Assembly: GCA_907163375.1 (NCBI GenBank)
Contig: CAJQUW010007256.1
Location: 124,001-188,000, forward strand
From: Prostheceraeus crozeri
Lineage: Eukaryota; Platyhelminthes; Polycladida; Euryleptidae
Direction: 5' to 3'
Length of the DNA: 64,000 bases
In this document: one piece after another, positions 1-12,119 of the stretch
How positions within the stretch are numbered: position 1 is the first letter of the stretch
Layout of the letters: every line of letters starts with the position of its first letter
Notes under the pieces: generated by a model
Seen by the model: the letters and a program-made list of their open reading frames with translations, nothing else
Database searches by the model: none
What the model was told of the DNA's origin: nothing
Position numbers and translations under genes: made by a program

Positions 1-1001
1 CATTATTTATTGCGTTCAGCATGAAATGTTTGAACAATAAATTTACTTCTTTCACTTATTTTGTAACAGGGAAGAACAAATTGATCATTTCTCTTCTTCT
101 ATCGTAGCCGAGATATCAAGAATTTATGGGAAATGACTTGATAGATAGAAAGTACAAATCAACCATTTTAGATGTTTGTTTGACTTCCCATTACGGTGTC
201 ACGCAAGCCAATATCACATTATCTCCAAACTTGAGAAGTCGAAGGCTAATCGCCAAAGCTGAACTGACGGAGAGAACAATAACTAGACTCCATCATCAAA
301 GAAAGATTGCTCGGCAAATGATAAACACATCACTTTCAATTCCAAGTCAAAGTCAGACGTTTGGGATGGAGAACTTTGACAAGAGATTCCTGAATGCGCC
401 ATAGAGAGCTTAAGAAAGCAAAGCAGAACTACTGGTCGTATCAGTTGATATTTAGTATTGAGGTCAACGTTCCTGAGTTGGAGAAAGAGTGCATACGATA
501 AAGCCATTAGGTTGGACATATCAAGAATTCGTGCGGTTTTCCAGTTATTAATTTCAATAAAAATTTTCGGCTTGACAATCATTCTCAAGTAAAAAGTAGT
601 TCTAAAAAGTACACCATTTAAGATATATGCTACCAAGACATCATTTGTGAAGACATTTTCAAATGAAGTCTGCCACTTCGGTTCAGATTATAGGCAACAT
701 AGTCAAAGTCAACACAGAAAGCAAACGTCAATTTCTGTCGTTCGAATTTCTATCAAAGAAGGAGATTGAGATTTGCAATCGGCAAATTAGTGAAATTTCG
801 ACGGGTATTCATTGAATATCGCATCAAGCACACTACTAACATATCACTTAAATTAGTGCGCCCGTAATAATTATTAATTGCTGCATTTTGCAAACAGTTT
901 TTTAATAGAATAATTACATATTGAGTTGCATCCTACGTTGAAAAATGGCAGCTATTCAGGTCTGTTCCCAATTTTACTACTGAGGATGCAACTCAGTATT
1001 T
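1..1001. other. No recognised gene
   Basis: I see no recognisable gene. A 92-codon frame at 126-404 on the plus strand and an overlapping minus-strand frame match no family I know and lack convincing splice sites. The only structure is a short dispersed repeat at about 757-820, described separately. Confidence 0.5.
757..820 (+). repeat. Dispersed repeat, inverted partner at 4559-4620
   Basis: The stretch around 'gagatttgcaatcggcaaat' through 'cattgaatatcgc' recurs as its reverse complement at 4559-4620 with scattered differences. The two copies are about 3.8 kb apart in opposite orientation and probably belong to a small interspersed family. No coding content is visible. Confidence 0.5.
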
Positions 1002-1009
1002 AGTCATTC

Positions 1010-1754
1010 CAGGGATGCGGAGTCGGAGTCCCGGAGTCCTATCATTTTTCCTGCAGTCAGAGTCCTATCAAATGATAGGACTCCGGACTCTGGCCTCTAA
1101 CTAGACCCGAAATATTATACAAATTATTTATTCTCGTGCATATAGCTGTCACTGTCTTGATATCAACTTTCTCTGTCAAACAAAAGTACAGAGACAGCAG
1201 TGCATGCAAAGCTTGTAATAGTTGAGGGAATGACCCGTGATAGTGAAAAACGGATTGTCGTTTCACTCGGTGATTTACGTAGTAGAAAAGAGAAGCCTTC
1301 CTAGTCTCGATCACACCTACGCACCAAAAGGTCACATCAGAGACAAAAATGAAAATACTAGTTTGTTTGAGAACATTACCTCTTACCCTCACTTTTATCG
1401 TGTGTGATGAGTCCTCTAAAGCGCATGTTCAAATCGAAAGTGTACTCATATTTTTTGAAGAAGGATGGGGATTTTCCTGCCTGGTAGAGACGGGAGAAAA
1501 ACCGTGTGAAGCACACATCAACAAGATGGGAGTAGCGGAGTCGCATGCATCCAACTTATAGCGACATTTGATGAACTGTCATCGAAAATGATTGATAATT
1601 GATACATCAATGATCACCAAAGATAGGTTCAGGTAAGCCTATAATGATCTATGATGTAGGTTACCAGTTAATTTTTCAAAAACTAGACTTTATATATTGG
1701 CCAACCGGAGTCGGAGTCGGAGTCCTGTCAAAATGATAGGACTCCGCATCCCTG
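1010..1754. mobile_element. Non-autonomous hAT element with perfect 8-bp target duplication
   Basis: Both ends carry the inverted repeat CAGGGATGCGGAGTC. The flanks are a perfect 8-bp direct repeat, AGTCATTC, at 1002-1009 and 1755-1762. An 8-bp duplication and CAGGG termini are hallmarks of hAT transposons. The subterminal zones are packed with GGAGTC hexamers and short palindromes such as 'cctatcaaatgatagg', possible transposase binding sites. At 745 bp it cannot encode a full transposase, but a BED-finger remnant remains inside at 1415-1605. The perfect duplication suggests fairly recent insertion. Confidence 0.9.
1415..1605 (+). pseudogene. BED zinc-finger remnant inside hAT relic
   Basis: One frame reads KSKVYSYFLKKDGDFPAW, matching the BED-finger start (S-x-V-x-x-[YF]-F, then A and a Cys pair). 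Another frame further on reads HASNL, a stop, then RHLMNCH, matching the TSNL-x-x-HL-x-x-H half. The two halves lie in different frames with stops between, so the domain is broken. BED fingers form the N-terminal DNA-binding domain of many hAT transposases, which fits the enclosing element. The Cys pair is not clearly preserved. Confidence 0.6.
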
Positions 1755-1845
1755 AGTCATTCTCTTTACATCGTGCTGCAAAATGTAGCATTTATTAATT
1801 AATACAGCCGCAATAATTTAGGAGACTTATTATTGATTATCAGAG

Positions 1846-2332
1846 TGAATGCAGTGAACCCGGTAAGATCAACGAAAGTGCAATTTACATAGAAATTGAG
1901 AAAATCAAAAATCCTTCAAAACCCTCCCGGGCTAAATCGAAAAATTCACGGCCGGTTCACGGGTGACCAGCAGCAGCTGGTGTTCCGTCAGTATCACATC
2001 GAAAATACCGTTTGCACAGACATGAAAATTGCAAAAATGCGGATTTCATAAATATTTCCATGACTCAAGTATGGGACTTTTTAATAATGACGACTATTTT
2101 TCCAAGAAACACGATATTCACATTGTTTCAAAATATCTCAACATTTCGCGTCAATGCATGCATTATACGTCAAAGATTTTAATCATGTCACGGAGATGAA
2201 TTCATGCAATTTACATATCGAAAAAGTTGGTGCCATTGTTGGTCACCGGTGAACCGCCCGTGAATTTGAGTTTTCCCGGGAAGGTTTTGAGGGTTTTTTG
2301 ATTATCTCGTTGATCTCACTGTATTCATTGCA
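1846..2332. mobile_element. Fold-back MITE with long inverted repeats
   Basis: The left part (about 1851-1970) and right part (about 2225-2332) are reverse complements over roughly 90-110 bp. They share blocks such as 'gatcaacga', 'tcaaaaccctcccggg' and 'ggttcacgggtgacca' with small indels. The middle of about 250 bp has no coding potential. No clear target duplication could be fixed because the outer bases are themselves palindromic. The superfamily is unassigned. Confidence 0.7.
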
Positions 2333-2340
2333 TCCACTAT

Positions 2341-2519
2341 GGTCTCCGTGGCAGAGCGGTTAAGTGCTTCACCCAGCGATCTTTTTCGTTCCGAGGTCGA
2401 ACTCCGGAGATGTCATTAGAAGTCGGCAGGAAGGACATCCGGACTAAAATAACCACAACGCTCCTGAAAAGTGTGTCAGCATCGTCCGAGGCCTCAGTAT
2501 GGGGAGTAGTGACATTAAT
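2341..2519 (+). mobile_element. tRNA-derived SINE, family A
   Basis: The head has a pol III A box around 'gtggcagagcggttaag' and a B box around 'gaggtcgaactcc'. The body, with 'agaagtcggcaggaagg' and 'catccggactaaa' and ending near 'gtagtgacatta', is shared with copies at 6126-6303 (minus), 39313-39502 and 44731-44918 and a fragment at 54213-54325 (minus). The family is short and non-coding. Copies are well diverged, so it is probably not recently active. Confidence 0.8.
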
Positions 2520-3464
2520 TTTTTACTGGCCAAATCTGATTGACAAGGAGCGACCCTGAATTTTTCATTGAAAATGTCAGCTAATGAGTCCCTACTACAC
2601 TTTATTAAATAGGCACATTTAATTTGATTCACCCTGCAAATTGCTCCGCAACTATGAGTTTGAGACAGCATCTGTTTTCTGCTGGCGAGAAGACATGCGT
2701 TTCGCAAGATATGTACTTAAGTATACATCGTGCACTTAAGTACCTGAGTATTCAGAAAATACTGTCGTTCAGAACAGGCTTAATTGTGGTGATTGTTCAA
2801 AGATCATGGCTACCACAGCTTCACAGCATGGACGGGTAATGCATGAAGATCCAGGGAATTAGTGTAGATCCTTACGTGCTTCAACGCATGACATTACTCG
2901 CTATTTAAAATCACAATGTCATTCGATGATTCTGTTGTACAGTTCACATTATTAAATAAGTTGTAGTTTCTATGAAAAATCTCACGTTAAGAAAAGACTA
3001 TTTTACTCCTTGGTGCCCTCTCACCACAAGCATGGCTGAGTCGACCACCAAAAGAAACTTTGGGTCATAAAAATCTTATTAAAGAGACAATTCGTGTGGA
3101 GAAGTATGAAGACACATGTATTTGGCCACATTTAGTTGCACTTTGTGTACTTTCTAGCTTCCAGTGCTGGAGTGAATGAGAAATCAAATTCAGAAAGACA
3201 AAGGTCTCATCTACAATTGTCTGTCGTTGATTTGCTTATGTTGTCGCATAATATCTACTTGCGTTGTCTTCCACTGCATTGGTAACCACGTGTACCTAGC
3301 TAAATAAATCCAGGTAACTGATGTCATTTTTAAAGTACAATTGTGTTCGAAGAACCTATTAAGGTATTAATTCAATGCTTTATTGGAAAGAAATTATCAC
3401 TAATGGTGGTGCGGTAACATGAAAGTACATCTGCACAATTCTTGCAAGTTGCAACGTTCTTAAC
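2520..3464. other. No recognised feature
   Basis: AT-rich sequence with no frame that I recognise, no clear splice-flanked exon and no repeat matching another part of the window. Two short overlapping frames near 2444-2839 on opposite strands look like chance. Confidence 0.5.
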
Positions 3465-3466
3465 TA

Positions 3467-3867
3467 CACTAGGTGACATTGCCACGCGTAACTACGGGGC
3501 ACCCCAAACATCCGTGGCTACGGGGAGTTTATACTTCTACGCGCATACATACGCGCTGCACTAAGAGTCAATAATCACGTGATCTGATACTGTGAAATTA
3601 TGGGGAATTCTATGAATACGCGCGGGAGTGTGTTTATAGTTTACGCGTCGTCTACGGCTGTCCGCGTTGCCGCTTGAACCACAGATGAACCGCTTAGCAT
3701 GTTCTCTCTGCCCTGAGCATGAAATTTAGGTCCTATCACATTGTTTAGCCTCTGATACATACAGACAATGAGACGCAAAGTCTATATAGCAGGAATGTCA
3801 CGCGGAACCACGGAAGTTTAGGATCATGTGAAATAACGCGAAATTGAGCGTGGCATGTCACCCAGTG
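3467..3867. mobile_element. MITE with TA target sites
   Basis: The left end CACTAGGTGACATTGCCACG is matched by the reverse complement at the right end (CACTGGGTGACATGCCACGC) with a few mismatches. TA dinucleotides flank both ends (3465-3466 and 3868-3869), as expected for a Tc1/mariner-type target. The 401-bp interior is locally GC-richer, with many ACGCG motifs, and has no open frame of note. Confidence 0.75.
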
Positions 3868-3869
3868 TA

Positions 3870-6125
3870 CAGTCACCCATGCATACTTTGTTATTGGAAC
3901 ATTCTGAAATAGAACGGCAATATCTAAAAATTTTTATACATATTTTTAGGGTAAGGCAATATTGTCATATTTTCTGTGTCGAATCATGTTTACTCATATT
4001 TTGGACATTTTTCTGTAGTTTTAGACTCTAGAGTTGCCGGGAAGAGGGGTGGAAGATTACCGATGCTTGCAGAATGACGCAATATTGATCCTCTCAACAG
4101 CGCGATGCAGTCTGAGGACAGTTCGTGTGCATGCATTGTTTACATATATGAATGTTAACGACGGCTCCAGAAGTGGCTCGTCTGTCGTCTGCCTTTCCTT
4201 GCCAGCCAACCGCTGCTTCGGTAGAGCGTTGTTCTCCATGTTGAAGAAGATGCTATACAAAGACAACCCCTTTCAACATCAAATATAGTAAATTACATTA
4301 CTGTTTTGTAAAGCAAGCTGTAAATGGGTATCTTGTGGCAAAAGTTTGAAATAAATCGTTTTATTTGTCTTTGAACTTTTTAACTTATTTACTTGAAAAT
4401 GGAGACATGATTTTTGCTGTATTTAATCTTCTATCTTACAAAATTACAATTCAAGATTTTTATGTCACATTTGGTTATATTTCAAGCTTTTATAGGTCAT
4501 TTTTTTCGATTTTAGGTAAAAAAAAGTGCCCTATTTAATACAGTTGCACTAACTTAGGCGATATCTAATGAAAACCCATCGAAATTTCACTAATTTTCTA
4601 ATTGCAAGTCTCAATCTTCTGTGCGCTAACCGTGCATCGATCCAGGTGCTGTATATATAATCACTTGTCTGCCTTAACTAACATACTCAGTTCCTTCTTT
4701 CAGAAAACTCAAACGTGTGTTCATCATCTGGGCTAGGTTCCATCAGCATCCTGGTTTAGCAGACTGCCCATAACAAAATCGTATTTCTGAGGATATAAAC
4801 AGTATTGCAATTACTTTTGCGTAATTAATATGCTGTTTCCCAAGAATGATCTACGGTAAGTTAAAAAACCATCCTTCGTCTTCAGCAAATGTCTGTATTC
4901 AACAAAGGCGATGTTAGTAAGTTAGTCACTTTCACACGATACAAGCTCTTATAGCGCGCTCAGTCGACAACGCTGTACATAGCTTTCTCCATACTAATGC
5001 GTGCATCGACAACGCGGAATAGTCCAATAACATGAATCATGACTGAGCGTGGGAAAACAGATATGGAACATAGATATTTAGATTGTCTGTTCGAGAGTAA
5101 ACACAGTATTAGTGTCATGTGACACCTCTGTAGCGACACATTCTAGCTATGGTAATTGTTCTATGTCTGACTTTTCTTCACCCCTCTTCAAAGTCGTAAC
5201 AATAAAGAAAGCAGGCTGCTGAAAGTGAATTCCTGGATGAAAAGAGTGAACACTCTGCAAACACATGGCAAGAACATCCAGCTGAACAATAGCGCAAGCT
5301 CCGCATAGTGCTTCCACATTTACAATGCAGTCAAGGAGTGCTTCGTCTCTGCCAATCTCGCATATCAAACACCAAGGAAGCACCGAAATCTTCGACCGCT
5401 ATCGAGAAGCCCTCATTAACTTGTGTGACTTTCTGTAAAAATATTCGGTTGCATGTAATTTATCACCTGAAGTAGTGGAATTGATAAGGCTTGTGCATTT
5501 CAGAATTAAAGAGAACCCGGTCTTCACTCAGCCTATATTGCTTTGCATCTTGTCATCAGATGGTTCGGTGTGAGAGTCCTGAAGAAAACTCTTCATTTTC
5601 AAATTACAATGGAGTTAAGGGATCTACAGTATTTCGATTTTCCTTTCCATGCTAGACAATTAGGAGTGACTACTCTGCTTCCTACGTATTGCTTACATTC
5701 TAATCATTACTAGCCCACAGTAGATAAGAATGACTAGTTGATTAAATAGCTGTGAGGTTACTAACAACAGTTAAATTTCAGAAGGAATGTCATTCAGTTC
5801 AATTTGGCTGTAATTACGAGATGGTATTTCCTGCAATCAATCCGAGATAAGTTGTGTCCAAATCTATTCAAACCAATCTCACCACTGAAGAAATTGCTTA
5901 TCAAAGAGTCATCTGTCTGTAGTTAAATGATCAGATAGAAATTCATATCAATATATTCCGTGCATTTCAGTTATTATCAACATCATTGTCTCCAAAGTTA
6001 AACTTGGATTTGAACAGAATATGAATCTAGTAATTGACCGCGGTCAAATGAACGTCTGTGGGGAGACTGGCATCAAATGAACATTTTCTTCATAGAAGTT
6101 GTAGTCTCAAGAAAGATGATGGTTT
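3870..6125. other. Mostly featureless; one weak exon-like stretch
   Basis: There is no identified gene. The only stretch that looks protein-like is 5225-5445 on the plus strand, where frames read VNSWMKRVNTLQTHGKN and, in another frame, IFDRYREALINLCDFL. The frames do not join without an indel, so it may be a decayed copy of a helical repeat protein. A frame at 4034-4288 is unrecognised. Confidence 0.35.
4559..4620 (-). repeat. Dispersed repeat, partner of 757-820
   Basis: Reverse-complement copy of the repeat at 757-820, sharing the segments that read 'gcgatat' and 'cgaaatttcactaattt' on the plus strand here. It is a short interspersed repeat of unknown class. Confidence 0.5.
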
Positions 6126-6303
6126 AATGTAACTACTCCCCCTTATTGGGGGATTGGACGGTGCTGACGTAGTCAGACTTTAATCTGGAGAGTTGTGAAC
6201 TTTTAGTCCGAATGCCCTTCCTGATGACTTCCAATGACACTCTCGGGGCTCAACCTCTGAACTGCTTGGCCTCTAGACCGCTAGGCCAAGCATTTAACGG
6301 AGT
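6126..6303 (-). mobile_element. tRNA-derived SINE, family A
   Basis: Read on the minus strand it starts 'ctccgttaaatgcttggcct', carries the same body as the SINE at 2341 (the plus strand here shows 'ccgaatgcccttcctgatga'), and ends near 'gggggagtagttacatta'. The A box is partly rearranged by a short duplication of 'gcctagcggtctaga'. Five family members or fragments occur in the window. Confidence 0.75.
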
Positions 6304-7240
6304 CTCAAGAACGCAAAAAGATGAAGAAATCTGAAACAGTGAAGCCGAAGGTGATTTCTATTGCTTCCTTCTCTGACAGAGAGACCATAGAGTTTATTGT
6401 CTTCTAAATCTCTATGTTGCTCTTTCTCTATGTGGAAAATCTTTTCGTGGACTGACGATATGGAAAATATAGCATAGACTTTAAGAAGGTGATCTTTCTA
6501 TTTAATTGATTGAAATAACGTTTTTGTTTTGCACGACATTTCTCTTTGATTAACGTTTAACATGGACGCGACATTTTGATTGGGCTGTAGTCCTTCACTA
6601 CCGAACGATTCTGGTTAATATGCTGCCAAATCGATTGTCTTTGAATTCAGTTCGAGTCACGTTTCGATGCCACTTCGTCCGAGCTAGAGTTCACAGGCCT
6701 GGTGTAAAATACACAAAACCCGAGGGAACTGAGTGATGCTTGTTTTCATGTTCTGCAAATATTGTGGGTTTCTATATGAGCGGAGTTGTTTAGGAAAAAT
6801 CTTACTGGCTTTGTTCACAATCAACTCTATTTTTGTTTATCTATATTTCAAAATTGATTTTCAGAATGAAACACTACTTTTTAGAATCGTCAATCTGATT
6901 TGTGAATTATTCTTTGATGAAAAACAACCTATTCAAATATGTTTCATCTAGAAATATCGTTCAAACATGCATATGCATGCTTCTGACAACGAATTGAAAA
7001 ATTTATTACTTTTAATAAATCTATGCAAAATCAGCAAGCACTCATGATGCGTGGTCACCATGAGCGACAATCGACTCAGCCTTAGTTTATATTGAAAGCA
7101 AGAATATGAATATATTGCAGAAAACAAGACATTGCTTTGTGGAGAAATCGGAAACTATTGTGAATTTGACACAGAAATGATGGAAAATGTCGACAAGATC
7201 TTGAGCATCATTCAATTACTTTCCGCCTTTCCCTACACCA
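6304..7240. other. No recognised feature
   Basis: AT-rich, no recognised coding frame or repeat. A 72-codon plus frame at 6733-6951 is hydrophobic and Cys-rich but has no recognisable domain, and I treat it as chance. Confidence 0.45.
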
Positions 7241-7242
7241 GT

Positions 7243-7336
7243 TTCTTCCCAAGGTTGACAGACTCGAACCTTTGACTTTCTGCACCTCCATACCGAAGCG
7301 CGGCACTCAAGGAGCAGAGCGATCCTACCAAACACT
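7243..7336 (-). mobile_element. tRNA-like SINE head, family B
   Basis: The minus strand reads 'tggtaggatcgctctgctcc' and later 'aaaggttcgagtctgtcaac', which match tRNA A- and B-box positions at normal spacing. A related head is at 15290-15405 (minus), sharing 'ggttcgagtctgtca'. Neither folds into a clean cloverleaf by eye, so I call SINE heads rather than functional tRNA genes. Confidence 0.6.
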
Positions 7337-9500
7337 TAATTAGCATGTTAGTTATTCTTCTTCAAATAATCGTGTAAATAATCAATTCTTGGAAAATCAA
7401 CACATGAAGCCACAAAAATGCGATCCACTTGATCATAGAATTCTTTAGATCTAGAAAGGAAAAGTTAGAAAGCAAAGCGTGATAAGCGTCATAATGGTTA
7501 TTTTGAGAAATCCGCGATTTTTTGCTTTGTAGAGAATATGAAACTATTAATTGATTTTCAGACTATTTAATAGCATATAAGTGATAGATTTGCATTGCAA
7601 TATGAAATGGTCTGATCCTCGCTTCGCTTGCACAATCAAAAATCTACTTATTTTTATGCAAAACGCGATAACTGGCATGATTCGTAGGCACACAGTGTGT
7701 TACCATAAATAATCACATTTTGAATAAAACTCAACACGTTTGACTTGTTCCAGTTACCGCAAATCATGATAATGATTAGACATCCACAAAGTGAGTGCAG
7801 AAGGGATGAAGTGTAGGGATGAGTGAACAAAGGACCACATCAGCCTATAACTACGATTATGGCGTATTTGGAATCGTGGCAATTGCAAATAGTTAAGGTG
7901 AATCTAGGGCAAATTCGAGGTATAGAAAAGACGATATTATATTGCTTTCGGAGTGCTTTAAATTAGCATGATTGTGATATGCATGCAAGCTGAATGTTTA
8001 AGTCAATGATGTTTAGAATCTCGACTTAACTATTCAACAGAACATCCATCTACCACAAAGGACTATTTCTGAGGATGATCGCCGATTTTTCAAATTTGGT
8101 GCTTATCGTGCCTTGCATTCAAACTCTTCAAACATTGACCTAAATCGATGCCTCGCCGAGCAACTGAGTCCAAATCACTTAACCAAAAGCCGCAAGTCGG
8201 ATGTCTATGAGCGAAGCCTTCCGACGATTGGACGGGAAACTAAATAACCCATTTCTATGGTAATGTTGGTGATGTATTAGCGATGAAGCAGCCGACTATC
8301 TTCTGATCTGTGATAGACGAGCCTTCTCGATGAACAGACAAAGACAAGCTGCGTGCAATCCCATTGAGATCACCCAACATAATATCAGACACTTTATTGC
8401 CTTTTACATTTCCTGAGAACGGTGAATCTTCACTAGTTTGCTCTCGTTTATGGAGCATTGGCAGATTTTTATCTCTCTAAAGTGATCCACATTCCACTTT
8501 TCTCCTCGCCCCTCAACGGTTATCATCTCAAATCGAAAACAGTTTACATGACTCGCTAATCAGGAAATCTTGAGAGAAAAATTCTCTGAAATATCATCAC
8601 AACTGGAATTTATGAAAATATGCGTTCCGAAATGATTGAAAGAGAGCCGGCGTTAACAACAACAGCTAAACTGTCTGACGGAAATTTGAAATATTTATCA
8701 ATGTTCACGATCGAGCAGCATAGATGTGAATGCCCAGCAGGAAAATTGTTGTCAGAAAGAGGTTCGGGTGTCAAAGTAAAATAATATATGAAAGGTCATT
8801 TGGCGTACATGCGTTTGTAGACATCCTTATAAACAATTAGTGTGTAGACGGTGGTGTTTGAGTTACTTCTTGCCATAAAATTGTCTTCCGATTGATCTCT
8901 CAGATGATCTACTTACATTGTATTACTGCATATTTTCGATACATTTTCATGTTCATCAGTATATCAGAGAAAAACCATTCTGGCAGTAAATGAGAATGAA
9001 TGCAATTTTCAGTATCAAATTTAATTTTATGGTCAATTTCTGCAGTTGATAGGCAGTGGATTTATAAACGATTCCATTTTGTGTTGATTCCCTCACAGTT
9101 TTAATGTCGGCGAGGACGTCGTTTCCATAATGCAAAACCATTAATTTAAATATGACTGCCGCTTTATTAACTTGGATGCTTGAACACATACATCAAGGAA
9201 AATTTAGCCGCAATTATATCAGCGTGTCCATTGTACAGGAGTTGCATTATTCAAAAGAAATGTTGTGAACAGTGTCCCGATTCTGAATTTTTGCAGAATT
9301 CGCGCCTACCGCAAAATTTTCATAAGTCAAGTTATAACATAAATCATCGGTGTTATATTATTGATTGATGTTTCGTTCAATTTATGAACATTCCATCATC
9401 ATATTATGATCATTTGATTTTCATGTAATACAATTGACCTAATTAAGCAAAGTATACATGTATGTTAATAACAAGTATCAAGAAAAACCAAATAAACCAA
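7337..9500. other. No identified gene; two weak exon-like frames
   Basis: There is no gene I can name. Two minus-strand frames read like protein. One is at 8255-8458 (includes KIVGCFIANTSPTLP, with a possible acceptor ahead of SEDSPFSGN). The other is at 8956-9189 (includes VLHYGNDVLADIKTVREST). Neither has a full splice-site pair or a recognised family, so both are only candidates. Confidence 0.35.
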
Positions 9501-9504
9501 CTCC

Positions 9505-9740
9505 CTCCAGAGCAGATTGGTTTCAGGAACGACCAATCCACTGTTGATCCTCATCACAGAGGACATTGAGCTGGACTTTGAAAACGGCTACAAATGCGGC
9601 ACTGTTTTCGTGGAGCTCACCGCGGCTTGCGATTCGGTACTTCGGGTGCTCCCTGAATAGACATTTGGTGCTCATTTGGTGAATAGACATATTGTCCTGG
9701 AATAAGGTTCCCATGGACATCCGAAATTCAAATGCAGCTT
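9505..9740 (+). pseudogene. Non-LTR retrotransposon reverse transcriptase, N-terminal part (broken)
   Basis: Frames read EQIGFRNDQST, then after a shift LITEDIELDFENGYKCGTVF and VELTAACDSV. This is the palm start of a LINE reverse transcriptase, where the consensus is GFR, then a basic/acidic helix, then VFVDL-x-AAFD-x-V. The first catalytic Asp position is Glu (VFVEL) in this copy. A frameshift and early stops follow. About 240 bp of unrelated AT-rich DNA (9740-9985), ending in a 'tacaatacaatac' run, separate it from the next RT block at 9985. Confidence 0.75.
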
Positions 9741-9984
9741 CTATGAAAGTGACAAGTTATCTGAGAAGCTACCTTCAAAGACAAAGTGGCATTACTGCAT
9801 CGTGACTTGACTTTCCAAGTTCACTCTATCTTAGTTTCCTTTTTTACTCCATGTTTTCTAGTTTGTTCGTTTGAATTTACTGTATTTAGATTAGTCACAT
9901 GCATGTCACATGTCGTGAATACAATACAATACTTGGTGTGATTCTTTCAAAATCTGTTACTGAATAACCGCAGCATAGTCATAC

Positions 9985-10645
9985 TCACCAGCGACGGACA
10001 GCAAAGTTGGCGGCGACGTATGAAAAGCGGGGTTCCCCAGGGATCCATCTTAGCCCCGATTCTCTTCAACGTCTGTATACACGACTTACCAGACACCCAG
10101 TCGAAGAAGTACGCTTATGCTGACGACCTGGCACTCCGTGCGACTGCCCGATACTGGCCCCAGATCGAAGCCACACGTTACCTTCATCAGTGGCTCAAAC
10201 TGAGCAAAACGAAGACAACCTGTTCTGCTTTCCAACTTTGTAACAGAGAAGCTAGACGGGAGTTTGGACGTCCGAATCGACAACGGCCGGCTTCCCTTCG
10301 AGCCGCAACCGAAGTACCTCGGAGTGACCCTGAGCTTCCAGAAACATGCCGAGACCATTAGAGCGAAACTATCTGCACGCGTCGCCCTCCTGCGTCGACT
10401 GGCCGGTAGCACGTGGGGCACTTCAGTACACACCCTCAGGACTTCAGCGCCTTCCGATTCACCAACGAGTATTGCTCTGCCGCATGGGGGCGGTAGGTAC
10501 CAGAAAAAGGTAGACATCGCCCCCAATGAAACTATGCGGTTGGTAGGGGGCTGCTTGCGGGCGACACCGAGCGACTACCTGTCCATCGTGAAGGGAATCC
10601 CTCCAGCAGACCAGTGGTCGGGCCAGCTCAGAGGAAGAAATTTAC
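9985..10645 (+). pseudogene. Non-LTR retrotransposon reverse transcriptase, central part
   Basis: The frame reads RSIVILTSDGQQSWRRRMKS followed by GVPQGSILAPILFN and AYADDLAL. These are the classic RT fingers/palm motifs with an intact YADD catalytic pair. A frameshift near 10260 moves to a frame with PKYLGVTLSF, RVALLRRLAGSTWG and MRLVGGCLRATPSDYLSI, the thumb and post-RT region of the same LINE type. Alignment stops near 10640, and the rest of the protein resumes at 13641. Function: copying element RNA into DNA at a nicked target. This copy is dead. Confidence 0.88.
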
Positions 10646-11494
10646 GCAGGAGGGTAAAATTTGATTAATGGTAGTACTTTCAAAAGAGCTATACGCGATC
10701 AGCCAGTAATATTTCCCGCAATACACCAAACTACATAACTAACATTTTCACGTGGTTCAAAATGTACTGGTTTATCTTCAGTTTAAGGTTTTTGAATGCT
10801 TGATACACTTGCGTGAAAAGAAAATTCATTGTAGGTCAACTTAAAGTCACTATATCTAAAATGAAGGAGTAAGTCCTACTGTAATATTATTTTGTTTTAA
10901 AAAGTGTAAATTATTTTAAAATATCTTAGTATTGTGCATGAGAAAGGAATGAAAAAAACAAATTTTCATTGTGATATAATACAGTGTAGTTGTTGAAAAA
11001 TAGAGGACTCTATGACTAAATTGACGCTATTCAGACTTATATACGGCGATAAAAACTATCAAAGACATAAATTAACAAAAACAAATGTTAAAAAAGGAGT
11101 TGCATTACACGAGAAAGAGTATCTAGCAACATTTTGTGTGGTTTTTCGAAAATGAAACTGGGCAATTCTACATAGTAACAATACGAAGAATTTTAGCTGA
11201 TGTTAAGTTATTTCAGCTGATTCGCTCAGACACAGAAAGGAATGAAGGTTTCTTGAAAATATGACGAACAAATACAATCAAAACTGAGATGTACAGTGAA
11301 ACTTTAGATTGCAAAAGTCTGTATCGCGAGAAGTATACGTATCATGGATTATTTTACTTTTTGACAAAGATGTAGATAATCATCATTCTCGCGTGTACGC
11401 GAACATTCCATTTTTGCATGATCAAATGCAGCGAATATCTGATATTACGTATTGCCATTTGATTAAGTCATCAATACTTAAGAAAAAATGACAG

Positions 11495-11528
<34 letters not shown>

Positions 11529-12100
11529 TCTAGCATCATTAGCGATCATTATCAGTGAAAAATGAAGAAATGTAAAATTAAAATGAGGGTATGTAATCTC
11601 TCTTTAAAAGAATTTCTTGATGAATAGCGCTACTGCCATCCTTATCAACCATAAGGCTTAGCTTGATAGTAAGTTTGGCACGCATGAGCAAAGGAAGATT
11701 ACATGGTTGAAAATATCTGAGGTTCTCTAACAAACCAAACTCTGATTGCTTGACAAGGATTCTCATCAGAAATTTCATCCAAAACTCAGGATGATGATCT
11801 TAACTTGAATACTGTTCAAATTTATGCAAAGATGCCGCTTCACAAATTTTCGTCTCTATTGTAAACAAATATATTATGATCGAGTCATTTACACTTGATC
11901 GAAAATCTTGACATTCTTGCCAACTGAATATGCAACTGACTACACACACACACAAGTATACTTGTAGAATCCTAGAAATCAAACATGGGAACTATTCGAA
12001 ATTTAAAGCTGCTTAAATTCCTGATTAAGCACATCTCATATCTCATGTGTTCGGTTATCAAATGTACTTAAAGAATCAAAAAGGATGTAAATTCTTTTTC
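10646..12100. other. Part of the insert splitting the LINE; non-coding
   Basis: AT-rich DNA without recognised genes. It forms the left half of about 3 kb lying between two halves of one LINE. A short direct repeat 'aaatttacgcagg' occurs at both edges (near 10640 and 13604) and may mark the insertion. A perfect (AT)n microsatellite sits at 11495-11525. Confidence 0.55.
11495..11525. repeat. (AT)n microsatellite
   Basis: About 15 uninterrupted AT dinucleotides, directly visible. Confidence 0.95.
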
Positions 12101-12119
12101 ATTGTTATTTTATACACTA

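Noticed and set aside
4034-4288. 84-codon plus frame as a gene
   Set aside because: No recognisable motif, overlapping antisense frame of similar length, no splice evidence.
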